A model generated the notes under the pieces. It was not told where the DNA came from. It saw only the letters and a program-made list of their open reading frames with translations, and did no database searches. The translations under genes and the position numbers were made by a program. Of a stretch of DNA of 41,362 bases, positions 1 through 7,950 are shown one piece after another; position 1 is the stretch's first letter; each line of letters starts with the position of its first letter. The DNA comes from an uncultured beta proteobacterium (GTDB lineage Bacteria > Pseudomonadota > Gammaproteobacteria > Burkholderiales > Burkholderiaceae_C): assembly GCA_903832285.1 (NCBI GenBank), contig CAILAY010000027.1:1-41362 (forward strand), read 5' to 3'.

Positions 1-8
1 CGGACAAG

Positions 9-416
9 ATGAAACAAGTGCAACGCGGTTTTACGTTGATTGAACTGGTGATGGTGATCGTGATCATCGGCATTCTGGCGGCAGTGGCGATTCCGAAATT
101 TGTGAATCTATCTTCTGATGCGTCACAGGCGGCTGTCAGTGGTGTTGCAGGAGCTTTGTCCTCTGCCGGTGCGATCAACTACGCCGCGCGCAGCTTGGGA
201 TCCGCAAGTTCCGGCTACTCTTCGACGTCGGCAGTTACCAATTGCGCGGGTGGCTCGGGTGTCGGTGCTGATGGAACCTTGCAAGGTGGTCTTCCAACGG
301 GATATTCTATTACTGCCGCAGCTGTTGCCGCCAACGCTTCGGTGCAATGCACACTGACCGGCCCCGTAGCAAATGGTTCCAAACAAGCAACTTTCACCGC
401 GATAGGTATTCCTTAA
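9..416 (+). CDS. mshA: MSHA-type major pilin (type IV prepilin)
   Basis: Class IV prepilin of 135 residues. It has a short basic leader ending in Gly7, then the processing and assembly motif GFTLIELVMVIVIIGILAA with the conserved Glu at mature position 5. The hydrophobic helix covers about residues 8-28, and the rest is a small Ala/Gly/Ser-rich globular head. Cys79 and Cys114 can form the C-terminal disulfide loop typical of pilins. After cleavage by the prepilin peptidase the protein should polymerise into the mannose-sensitive-haemagglutinin-type pilus. The start is the ATG at 9; its ribosome binding site and promoter lie mostly outside the window. It is followed by a strong intrinsic terminator and then by minor pseudopilin genes in MSHA order, which supports MshA over a generic PilA. 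The family assignment is strong; the exact symbol is inferred from context. Confidence 0.85.
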   Translation: MKQVQRGFTLIELVMVIVIIGILAAVAIPKFVNLSSDASQAAVSGVAGALSSAGAINYAARSLGSASSGYSSTSAVTNCAGGSGVGADGTLQGGLPTGYSITAAAVAANASVQCTLTGPVANGSKQATFTAIGIP

Positions 417-454
417 CTCAGGTTGATCCCGAACCAGCTATGGTTTTTCCTGAA

Positions 455-491
455 CGCGGGGGTTTCGATATGAAACCCTCGCGTTTTTGTT
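455..491 (+). terminator. Intrinsic terminator after mshA
   Basis: A 12-bp stem pairs 455-466 with 472-483, with one G-T wobble and a 5-nt loop (GATAT). It is followed immediately by TTTTTGTTT at 484-492. It starts about 40 bp after the mshA stop and ends 39 bp before the mshC start. It should cut most transcription after the major pilin, letting mshA be made in large excess over the minor pilin genes downstream. Confidence 0.85.
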
Positions 492-530
492 TGCTACATT
501 TGTGCACCTCATGCCTTCGAGGATAGTGAA

Positions 531-1022
531 GTGCCCCCGTCTCTCCATCACAGAGTCCGCCACCTCGGCTTCACCCTGATTGAAATGATCGTGGTGCTGG
601 TGCTGATCGGCGTGCTGGCCGTGTACGCCGCGCCCAGGATGTTCAACAGCGGCGACTTTTATGCGCGCGGTTTCCATGACGAAACGCTTTCCTTGCTGCG
701 CTATGCGCAGAAGGCGGCGATAGCGCAGCGGCGCACGGTGTGTGTCACGTTTGCTGCAAGCTCAGCGTCTTTGACAATCGCCGCAACTGCAGCGACGGTA
801 GCTTGTGCCGGCAATCCCCTGGTCGGTCCCAAAGGCGAGAGTCCGGCAACCATCACAGGCAAGTCGGGCGTGGGCTACAGCCCAACGCCTGTGAATTTCA
901 GTTTCAACGGCCAGGGGCAAGCGGTGGATTCGAGCGGAGCGCTGTTGGCAACGCAAACCATCGCGATTGCGAATGCCGCCAGCGTGATCGTGGAATCGGG
1001 AACGGGCTATGTTCATGACTAG
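531..1022 (+). CDS. mshC: MSHA minor pseudopilin MshC-like (GspH/FimT type)
   Basis: Prepilin-like protein of 163 residues. The leader ends at Gly13 and is followed by FTLIEMIVVLVLIGVLAVYA, with Glu at mature position 5, so it should be processed by the prepilin peptidase and enter the pilus as a minor subunit. Downstream, a segment rich in Arg and Ala (LLRYAQKAAIAQRRTVCVTF) resembles the GspH/FimT pseudopilin fold. The start is GTG at 531, with a GAGGA-type Shine-Dalgarno at about 518-523. The stop overlaps the start of the next pseudopilin gene, indicating translational coupling. Its place directly after mshA and before mshD matches MshC. There is no promoter obvious in the 114-bp gap beyond the mshA terminator, so read-through may supply it. 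Confidence 0.8.
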   Translation: MPPSLHHRVRHLGFTLIEMIVVLVLIGVLAVYAAPRMFNSGDFYARGFHDETLSLLRYAQKAAIAQRRTVCVTFAASSASLTIAATAATVACAGNPLVGPKGESPATITGKSGVGYSPTPVNFSFNGQGQAVDSSGALLATQTIAIANAASVIVESGTGYVHD

Positions 1023-1509
1023 TTTGCGCGCTCGTTCCCGCGGCTTCACGCTGATCGAACTCATCATCTTCATCGTGGTCGTGAGCGTGGCGCTGACCGG
1101 GATTCTTTCGGTGATGAATACCGTGGTCAAGTCCAGTGCCGACCCGATGGTGCGCAAGCAGGCGATGGCGATTGCGGAGTCCCTGCTGGAGGAGATATTG
1201 CTCAAGGACTACGCCAAACCGACCGGGAGTGCGGTCACCGGCTATCCGGCAAATGGTCGATCTCTGTACGACTGCGTCGATGACTACAACGGTTACACCA
1301 CAGGCACGACTGGCATCGTGGATACCTCCGGATCTGCTGTCGCGGGATTGGGGAGCTACAACATTGCACCGGCAGTTGTTGTGACCACGACAACACTGGG
1401 GAGCCTCGCAGCGAAAAAGGTGACCGTGTCCGTCACCGGCGCTGGCGGCACCATCAGCCTGTCCGGCTACCGTGCCTGCGATCTGTCGCCGTCTTGTCCG
1501 TTGCCATGA
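1009..1509 (+). CDS. mshD: MSHA minor pseudopilin MshD-like
   Basis: Prepilin-like protein of 166 residues with leader MFMTSLRARSRG followed by FTLIELIIFIVVVSVALTGI, so processing after Gly12 and Glu at mature position 5. The phrase VRKQAMAIAESLLEEILLKDY right after the helix is characteristic of MshD and PilV-like pseudopilins. The ATG at 1009 overlaps mshC by 14 bp; a second ATG at 1015 is also possible. The 3' end overlaps mshO by an ATGA junction at 1506-1509. A role as a minor pilin priming assembly of the MSHA-type pilus is inferred from family and operon position. Confidence 0.8.
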   Translation: MFMTSLRARSRGFTLIELIIFIVVVSVALTGILSVMNTVVKSSADPMVRKQAMAIAESLLEEILLKDYAKPTGSAVTGYPANGRSLYDCVDDYNGYTTGTTGIVDTSGSAVAGLGSYNIAPAVVVTTTTLGSLAAKKVTVSVTGAGGTISLSGYRACDLSPSCPLP

Positions 1510-2315
1510 AAAACCTGGCTCGTCAGCGTGGATTTACCCTGGTCGAACTGGTGATGGTGATCGTCATCATGGGCATCATCGGCGGCATCGTGGCGGTCTT
1601 CATGAAGAGTCCGATCGACGCCTACTTCGCCAGTGCCCGACGCGCAGGCCTGACCGATGTGGCCGATACGGCCGTGCGCCGCATCAGTCGGGATTTGCAC
1701 AAGGCGCTGCCCAACAGCATTCTGAACGCCAACAACCAATGTCTGGAACTCATTCCGACGAAAACGGGCGGGCGCTACCGGGCGGCTGTTGATGGGTTAG
1801 GGAAAGGCGACATCCTGGATTTCAGCACCGCGGATGGCAGCTTTGACATGTTCGGGGCCAACAGTGCGTTGGTCGACCAGAGCATCGCCAGTGGCGACGT
1901 GGTTGCGGTCTACAACCTGGGACCCGGAATGAACGATGCCTATGCCGGCAACAATACGGCGCTGGTTGCGAGCGTGGGCGCAGGCGATCTGCCGAATGAA
2001 ACCAAGATCAACATCACGGCCAAGCGGTTTCCGCTGGCTTCGGGCAGCAATCGATTTCACGTCATTCCCGCCAACGAAAATGTGGTGGCGTTTGTTTGTA
2101 GCGGTGGCAATCTGTACCGTTCGACCAGGGCGTTCACGGCCGCCCAATGCCCCACCAGCGGGGCCATCCTTGCGGGCCATGTGAGCTCATGCAACTTCGC
2201 GTACAACGGCTCTGACTTGCAGCGCAACGGACTGGTTCAGTTGTCATTGCAGTTGACGGATAGCGGCGAAACGGTCAGCCTTTACGACGAGGTTCATGTG
2301 GACAACACGCCATGA
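1506..2315 (+). CDS. mshO: MSHA minor pseudopilin MshO-like
   Basis: Protein of 269 residues from the ATG at 1506. That start forms an ATGA overlap with the mshD stop; the same frame could open at a TTG at 1494, but the coupled ATG is the better choice. The leader MKNLARQRG precedes FTLVELVMVIVIMGIIGGIV, with processing after Gly9 and Glu at mature position 5. The following segment (DAYFASARRAGLTDVADTAV, then RRISRDLHKALPNS) is a typical MshO/PilW signature, where the helix is followed by a large globular domain. Several Cys residues in the C-terminal half could form disulfides in the periplasm. It ends with an ATGA overlap with mshP. Confidence 0.82.
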   Translation: MKNLARQRGFTLVELVMVIVIMGIIGGIVAVFMKSPIDAYFASARRAGLTDVADTAVRRISRDLHKALPNSILNANNQCLELIPTKTGGRYRAAVDGLGKGDILDFSTADGSFDMFGANSALVDQSIASGDVVAVYNLGPGMNDAYAGNNTALVASVGAGDLPNETKINITAKRFPLASGSNRFHVIPANENVVAFVCSGGNLYRSTRAFTAAQCPTSGAILAGHVSSCNFAYNGSDLQRNGLVQLSLQLTDSGETVSLYDEVHVDNTP

Positions 2316-2761
2316 AAATCTGGGCTCCCACACAGCGGGGTTTTGCCGCGATCGCCGCCATCTTCCTGGTGGTCGTGCTGGCAGCGTTGGGCGGCTTCAT
2401 GCTCACTTTTTCGAACACCCAGCAGCTCACGTCTGCACAGGATGTGCTGGGTTCGCGCGCCTATTGGGCGGCACGCGCTGGGCTGGAATGGGGGATTGGC
2501 AATGTCGCAGTGCAGTCCAGCGCAGCAGCCACTTGCCCGGCTTCGCCAACGAAATTGACCGTGGACTCTTTCATTGTCTGCGCCTGCTGCTCAATGCAGT
2601 CGTACGCTGAAGGTTCTTCCACGCCCAAGGTTTTTCAATTCACATCAGTTACCAGTTCGACCGCCACGGCGACCTGCTCGAGCACCTGCAGCATTGTCAG
2701 TCCCGCGGCGGGCAACGTCGGGTATATCGAGCGCAGTATCACGGTTTCCATGGAACGCTAA
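2312..2761 (+). CDS. mshP: MSHA pseudopilin MshP-like
   Basis: Protein of 149 residues with an N-terminal prepilin-like segment QRGFAAIAAIFLVVVLAALG. Unlike the other pseudopilins of the operon it lacks the acidic residue at mature position 5 (Ala here), as expected for MshP/PilX-type subunits, which are the exception in these systems. The phrase GSRAYWAARAGLEWGIGNV is shared with MshP and PilX proteins. The C-terminal part carries about six Cys residues, consistent with disulfide bonding in the periplasm. The start ATG at 2312 overlaps the mshO stop (ATGA). Its place between mshO and the MshQ-like gene fixes the name; the function as a minor pilus component is inferred. Confidence 0.78.
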   Translation: MKIWAPTQRGFAAIAAIFLVVVLAALGGFMLTFSNTQQLTSAQDVLGSRAYWAARAGLEWGIGNVAVQSSAAATCPASPTKLTVDSFIVCACCSMQSYAEGSSTPKVFQFTSVTSSTATATCSSTCSIVSPAAGNVGYIERSITVSMER

Positions 2762-2775
2762 AGCGGAGCAATGCG

Positions 2776-5700
2776 ATGTCCTCCTTATCGGTCGTCCTGT
2801 CAAAAAGACGCTCCAGCTGGATGAAGAACCGGCTCGAAGTGTCGGGAAGATTCGCGACCCTTGTTCTGGTCATGGGTTTGCTGTGCCCGCGACCGGCGCT
2901 TGCCGACTATGTGGGCGAACTCGAAACGACCAAGTACTTTGATCAGACGACGGTCGATCTCATCACGACGCGGGCGGGGGCTGGCACGGGCTTGCTTGCG
3001 GGCGATGAGGTTTCGTACTTCATCCAGTTCACGCCAACCGACAACGGCGGCTCGATTGGCGCAGGTGGCTTTGTGACGGACTACATTCCCGCCGGCACGA
3101 AGGTGGTCAATGCGCAATTCGTTCGCGTCAACCCGGACGGCAGCTACACCCAGATAGCGCCGCCATCGCCGCCAGCCGTTTACCCGGGTTTTGTGCCCAT
3201 GTATTCGGACACCGGCATCTTTTACTCGACCGATGCGCGCACCAGCGCCTATCCGGCAAATACGCCGATCACCGCCAGCAACGGCTATGCGCTGGCGGTG
3301 CAGAGTCCAGGCTGTACCGGCATCTCGTTGCCAAGCTCGACCCACAACGCCTGGGACAAAGCCATGGTGACGGCGTTCGCGGCTGTCAGCGCGCCGAGCG
3401 CCGGAGCGAGTTGTGCGAGTCCACCGTCGGTGACGTACACCACGGCGGGGCTGTCACCCGTGGCGGGCCCTGACTCCTATCTCACGAAAGATTCCACCGG
3501 TGCGGTCGGCCCCTGGCAGCGCATCAGCTACCCCGGTTCCATGAAGGGGACCGCCTCCGGCGTCTCCGTCACCGGCTATTCGAATGGCGCCACGGTCAGC
3601 AACGCCTGTGTCGGCGGCACGCCAACGGCAGCCGGCTGGAATCTGTCCTCTGCCAACCCGCTGCCAGCCAACACCACGGCCGTGCGCTTTGCTGCGGGCA
3701 AGGTCGTTGTGGGCGAAGTCTTTTCGGTGCGCATCACGCTCAAACTGACAACCAACATGCCTGCCAGCGGCATCGTCAACAACTCCGATGTGTTCGGCGG
3801 TGACGCGAGCCTGGATGTTGGCAATGCAGCGGCCCACCCGAGCGCATGGAACCAGTGGCGCTACTACTGTCCGGCCGTGGCCGCGTCCAACGCCCAACTG
3901 TTGTTGCTCAAGACCCTGGTGGGCGCCTGCGCGGGATCGGGATGCACGCCGACGACACTGAATGCCGGTGTCGTTCCGACCCAGAGCAACCTGAAGCTGC
4001 GCTACCAGATTCAATTCCTGAATACCAGCAGCAGCGCACAAACCGGGGTGGTGCTGACGGACACGCTGGCAAGTGGTGGTGCCTATGTGGCTGGCTCGTA
4101 TGTCCAGTTAAGCGGGAGCGGGCCGGGCGCACCCAGTGGAGCCACGGTGCTGACTTTCCCGACGATGGCGAATCTGGGGTCGACCGCTGGTGGCAAGATC
4201 CAGTACGATGTCAATTACGCGACGCTACCGGGTTCGCCCGACGGGGTTGCCTTGATCAACGTCGCCAAATTGACGAGCACGCAACTGCCCACCGGGGTGA
4301 CGTCCAAGGCCATTGCGACCTATTCCTCGCAAGCCAATTTATGGATTGGCAAGAGCACGAGCACGTCCAGTGTCGCGCCCGGCAACACGGTGAGCTACAC
4401 GATCACGGTCCCCAACAGCGGCGGCGGCAACGCGACCTCGGTCGTGGTGAATGATTTTCTTCCGAGCGCGGGTGGATCCACTGCGGCCAGTCGCTTTTCG
4501 TACGTCGTGGGCAGCGCCGTGGCGACGGTGACCAACGCCGCCGGGACAGTCACTGCGGTGACGCCTGTGAGCATCACCTCGGCGGTGGCGACGGCGGCGC
4601 CTTACACCGGGCTGAACCGTGAAAAGGTCATCATTACGCTGCCTGCCGCGACGGCGATTCCGACATTCGGCAAACTCACCATCACTTTCAGCGCAACGGT
4701 GGGCGCCAATGTGCCGTCCAGCGCGACACCGTATCTGAACGACGCCAACGTCGGGTACGCCGGTGGCCCCGGCGGCACTAACGCAAACACCAGCCTGTCG
4801 GAAACGATAGGAACTGCACCCGTGACAGTGACCGCACCCATGTCACTCACGGTCACCGTCGCCTGCGTCTACGCCGGATCGACCTGCGTGCCCTATACCA
4901 ACGGCACCATTGCGCCCGGCAGCACGCTTCGCTACCAGATGAACTACAAAAACATCAGCGGTGCAGCACTGGGCAACGTCGTGCTCGCGAATACGTTGCC
5001 TGCCGGTGTCAGCTTCGTCACGGGTACCGGGCTGCTAAACGGCAGCAGCGCGTTTGCGCCGACGGTGGCGGGACAACTGCTGACATTCGGGGCGATCACC
5101 ACCTTAGCCCCAGGCAGCAGTGGCTACGTGACATTTGATGCGCAATTGGGGGCGTCGATCGTCAGCGGCAACGACATCACTGACGTCGCCAACATCACAG
5201 CGACCGGTTTTCCGGCAGGTGTGCAGGCCAGTGTGACGATTTCTGTGCGCGATCAGGCCAATTTGCAGATTGTCAAGACGGTCTCGCCCGCGACCATCCA
5301 GGTGGGCGGCACGGTGACCTATGCCATCACCGTCAGCAACACGGGCAATGCCGTGGCCAGCGGCATCCAGATCTTCGACGAATTGCCGTTCAACGGAGCC
5401 ACGGCGGACATCACCCAGCGTTTCAATTTCAATGCCGCAAGCAACACGTTTGCGACCACGGACACGGCCGCCGCCAAGCTGGTTGCCGTCGCACCCACAG
5501 CGTGGGTACCGCCGACCTTTCCCGGCTATACGCTGCAGACCAATCAACAGGAACTGGTGTGGACCTTTGCGCCGAGCCTGGCGCTGGCCGTGGGGCAAAG
5601 TTTCACGCTCACTTATACGGCCACGGCGGGCGCGAACGTTGCGGCGAGCGCGACGCCCTACACCAGCGACGTGCAGGCCCAATACATTTCGGCCACCAAC

Positions 5701-7884
5701 ACGATGTTTGCCTCCACCGTGAACACGGCACCGGTGACGATTGGCGGACTCGATCACATCGCCCTGAGCTTTAGCACGACGGGGTTGAGTTGCGTGCCGC
5801 AAGCGGTCACGGTCCAGGCCTGCGGCAACGCGGCCTGCAGCACACCTTATGCGGGCGGCGTCAGCGGCAACGTGGTTGGCAGCGTCGGTGCCAGCACCTT
5901 GAGCACGACCGCGTTCAGTATTCCTTCGGGGAGCAGTTCCGCCACCATCAGCGTGTCGCTCGCCAGTCCGCCAAGCATGACGCTGGGTGTGAGTTCACTT
6001 TCAGCGAGCCCGGGTGGCAGCCTGACCTGCAATGGCAGCACGGCAACATGCAGCGTGACGATCTCGGCGTGTGTGGGTGGAGCCAACTTCAACTGCCAGG
6101 ATAGTTCGATCGCCGGCTACGGCAGCGCGTCCGCGCGTCTCTATACCAGGTTGGCAGGAACCGCGTTCACGTTTGATGTGGTGGCGCTGAATGCTGCGGG
6201 CGCGCAGGAAAGCAATTACGTCGCGAGCGGCGCGGGCGCCAGGAGCGTGACGGTAGAACTTTTCGATGCTTCAGCGCCATCATCCTGCTCTTCCTACAGT
6301 TCGCCGCTTGCGAGCCAATCGATCAGCTTCGGCGCCGCCAATGGCGGCCGAGTGACGATTGCACCCGTTACTCTGGCATCCGCCTATCGACAATTGATTT
6401 GCCGCGTGACCGACGCCAGTTCCGGGTCGGTTGTTTCGGGTTGTTCGTCCGATCAGTTTTCTGTGCGTCCCTCTGCGGCGACGCTGGTGACCGCGGCCGT
6501 GGCGGCCGCTCCCTCAGTGTCAGCTGCGCCCGCGATCAAAACCGGAGCCAGCTTCAGCCTGAGTACCACCACCAGCGCAGGCAGTGGCTATGCCGGTACG
6601 CTGACGCTGGATACCAGCAAGCTCACGGCCCAGATCACCAGCCAGGTCGCGAGTGTTCAAAGCGGCGGGTCGGTCGGGACGCTCACACCTTCCTCGTTGG
6701 TTGCGAACGCGGCGTCCGTCAACGCGACCTACAGCGAGGTGGGGTACCTCTATCTCGCGCCGGGCGCTTACCGCGACGACAGTTTCACCGCGGCCAGCGG
6801 CGACAGCACCGGTGGCGACTGCATCAGCGCCGCCACCGATCCCGTCAACTTCATGTCCGACACCCTGATCGGTGGCAAATACGGCTGCAGCATCGGCAAC
6901 AAGGTGACCGTCTCCCTGGGGCGTTTCATCCCAGACCATTTTGATGTCAGTGTGAACGCCAATGGCGCCATGGCGGCAAGCTGCCCAGCAGGTGGATTCA
7001 CCTATACCGGCCAGCCCATGACCTACGGCGCCGCCGCGCTGCCGTCGCTCACGATCAGGCCGATGAATGCCGCGGCGGGCGGTGCGGTGACACAGAACTA
7101 CCAGGGACTATTCCAGAAGCTCACCGCGGCGGGTGTGTCGATTGCAGCGCCCGCGTCCGACGCCACGCAACTCGGCAAGGATGCCGCGACGAAGACCGCG
7201 TTGGCGTCGAGCATGTCGACGGGGGTGCTGACGGGCAGTAGCGGCACGCTCACCTATACCTTGGCGCCCAACGACACTTTCACCTACACGCGTGACGCCA
7301 ATTCTCTGGTGGGTCCGTATACGACGGCCATCGCTCTGCCGGTGACGACGGTGAGTGACGGCGAGGTTTCGGCCGCTGGCATTCTGCCCACCTTGAACCC
7401 CACCGGCACATCGCTGCGCTATGGACGACTGCAGATGCAAAACGCCTATGGTTCGGAATTGCAGCCGCTGTCACTGCCGGTCCAGGCGCAGTACTGGACC
7501 GGCAGCTACTACGTGACCAACACCGCAGACAGCTGCACCACCTTGTTTGTTCCAGCGGCGACGACGCTGGCAGCGACCGCGCCGCCGACGGGAGCGGCGG
7601 GTTTGTATTTCTATCCGATCACGACCAAAAATCTGCTTGCCAGCGGCAACACCAATGCCACATTGGTGCCGCTGACATTGGCAAGTGGCGTGGATAAACT
7701 GCTGTTCACCGCGCCCGGTGTAGGGCATTCTGGCTGGGTGGACATTGTTCTGACGGCTCCGTCTTACCTGCCGAGCAACCTGGAAAACTGTCGGAACACG
7801 TCCGGCACGCCCGCAGGTCCTTGTGCCCGCGCCACCTTCGGCATCTACAAGTCACCGCTGATCTATCGGCGCGAGAACTATTAG
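2776..7884 (+). CDS. mshQ: Large MshQ-like secreted protein with DUF11-type repeats
   Basis: Secreted protein of 1702 residues. The N-terminus has an unusually long basic stretch and a hydrophobic segment ending ...PRPALA at about residue 43, a plausible signal peptide; the ATG at residue 16 (2821) would give a more compact signal. Residues about 45-365 and four repeats at about 373-515, 515-690, 690-820 and 820-990 look like DUF11-type beta-sandwich modules (phrases such as VAPGNTVSYTITVPNSGGGN and IQVGGTVTYAITVSNTGN). From about residue 991 (GLDHIALSF) to the end it matches the MshQ/DUF6701 region: a Cys-rich VTVQACGNAACSTPY segment, DHFDVSVNANG, and a C-terminal ARATFGIYKSPLIYRRENY. It follows mshP by 14 bp. 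MshQ family members usually carry a lectin-like module rather than DUF11 repeats ahead of this region. A surface or pilus-tip adhesin role is inferred. Confidence 0.8.
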   Translation: MSSLSVVLSKRRSSWMKNRLEVSGRFATLVLVMGLLCPRPALADYVGELETTKYFDQTTVDLITTRAGAGTGLLAGDEVSYFIQFTPTDNGGSIGAGGFVTDYIPAGTKVVNAQFVRVNPDGSYTQIAPPSPPAVYPGFVPMYSDTGIFYSTDARTSAYPANTPITASNGYALAVQSPGCTGISLPSSTHNAWDKAMVTAFAAVSAPSAGASCASPPSVTYTTAGLSPVAGPDSYLTKDSTGAVGPWQRISYPGSMKGTASGVSVTGYSNGATVSNACVGGTPTAAGWNLSSANPLPANTTAVRFAAGKVVVGEVFSVRITLKLTTNMPASGIVNNSDVFGGDASLDVGNAAAHPSAWNQWRYYCPAVAASNAQLLLLKTLVGACAGSGCTPTTLNAGVVPTQSNLKLRYQIQFLNTSSSAQTGVVLTDTLASGGAYVAGSYVQLSGSGPGAPSGATVLTFPTMANLGSTAGGKIQYDVNYATLPGSPDGVALINVAKLTSTQLPTGVTSKAIATYSSQANLWIGKSTSTSSVAPGNTVSYTITVPNSGGGNATSVVVNDFLPSAGGSTAASRFSYVVGSAVATVTNAAGTVTAVTPVSITSAVATAAPYTGLNREKVIITLPAATAIPTFGKLTITFSATVGANVPSSATPYLNDANVGYAGGPGGTNANTSLSETIGTAPVTVTAPMSLTVTVACVYAGSTCVPYTNGTIAPGSTLRYQMNYKNISGAALGNVVLANTLPAGVSFVTGTGLLNGSSAFAPTVAGQLLTFGAITTLAPGSSGYVTFDAQLGASIVSGNDITDVANITATGFPAGVQASVTISVRDQANLQIVKTVSPATIQVGGTVTYAITVSNTGNAVASGIQIFDELPFNGATADITQRFNFNAASNTFATTDTAAAKLVAVAPTAWVPPTFPGYTLQTNQQELVWTFAPSLALAVGQSFTLTYTATAGANVAASATPYTSDVQAQYISATNTMFASTVNTAPVTIGGLDHIALSFSTTGLSCVPQAVTVQACGNAACSTPYAGGVSGNVVGSVGASTLSTTAFSIPSGSSSATISVSLASPPSMTLGVSSLSASPGGSLTCNGSTATCSVTISACVGGANFNCQDSSIAGYGSASARLYTRLAGTAFTFDVVALNAAGAQESNYVASGAGARSVTVELFDASAPSSCSSYSSPLASQSISFGAANGGRVTIAPVTLASAYRQLICRVTDASSGSVVSGCSSDQFSVRPSAATLVTAAVAAAPSVSAAPAIKTGASFSLSTTTSAGSGYAGTLTLDTSKLTAQITSQVASVQSGGSVGTLTPSSLVANAASVNATYSEVGYLYLAPGAYRDDSFTAASGDSTGGDCISAATDPVNFMSDTLIGGKYGCSIGNKVTVSLGRFIPDHFDVSVNANGAMAASCPAGGFTYTGQPMTYGAAALPSLTIRPMNAAAGGAVTQNYQGLFQKLTAAGVSIAAPASDATQLGKDAATKTALASSMSTGVLTGSSGTLTYTLAPNDTFTYTRDANSLVGPYTTAIALPVTTVSDGEVSAAGILPTLNPTGTSLRYGRLQMQNAYGSELQPLSLPVQAQYWTGSYYVTNTADSCTTLFVPAATTLAATAPPTGAAGLYFYPITTKNLLASGNTNATLVPLTLASGVDKLLFTAPGVGHSGWVDIVLTAPSYLPSNLENCRNTSGTPAGPCARATFGIYKSPLIYRRENY

Positions 7885-7888
7885 ATCA

Positions 7889-7940
7889 GTTGGGGACCGA
7901 GCAAAGTCCGCTCCGCGTAACTCTTGGTCCGTTCCGCAAA
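7889..7940 (-). repeat. Hairpin-forming intergenic repeat, copy A
   Basis: About 52 bp lying between the convergent ends of mshQ and the ABC-F gene. On the reverse strand it reads like the copies at 16684 and 16760 (shared core ACCAAGAGTTACGCG and ACTTTGCTC). GGACC at 7894-7898 can pair with GGTCC at 7926-7930, giving an imperfect hairpin that could act on both converging transcripts. Confidence 0.7.
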
Positions 7941-7950
7941 GTTTCCAGAT

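Noticed and set aside
5104-5802. Long reverse-strand open frame (232 codons) opposite mshQ
   Set aside because: It is Arg/His-rich, has no family pattern and lies antisense to clear repeats of the secreted protein; a shadow of high GC content.
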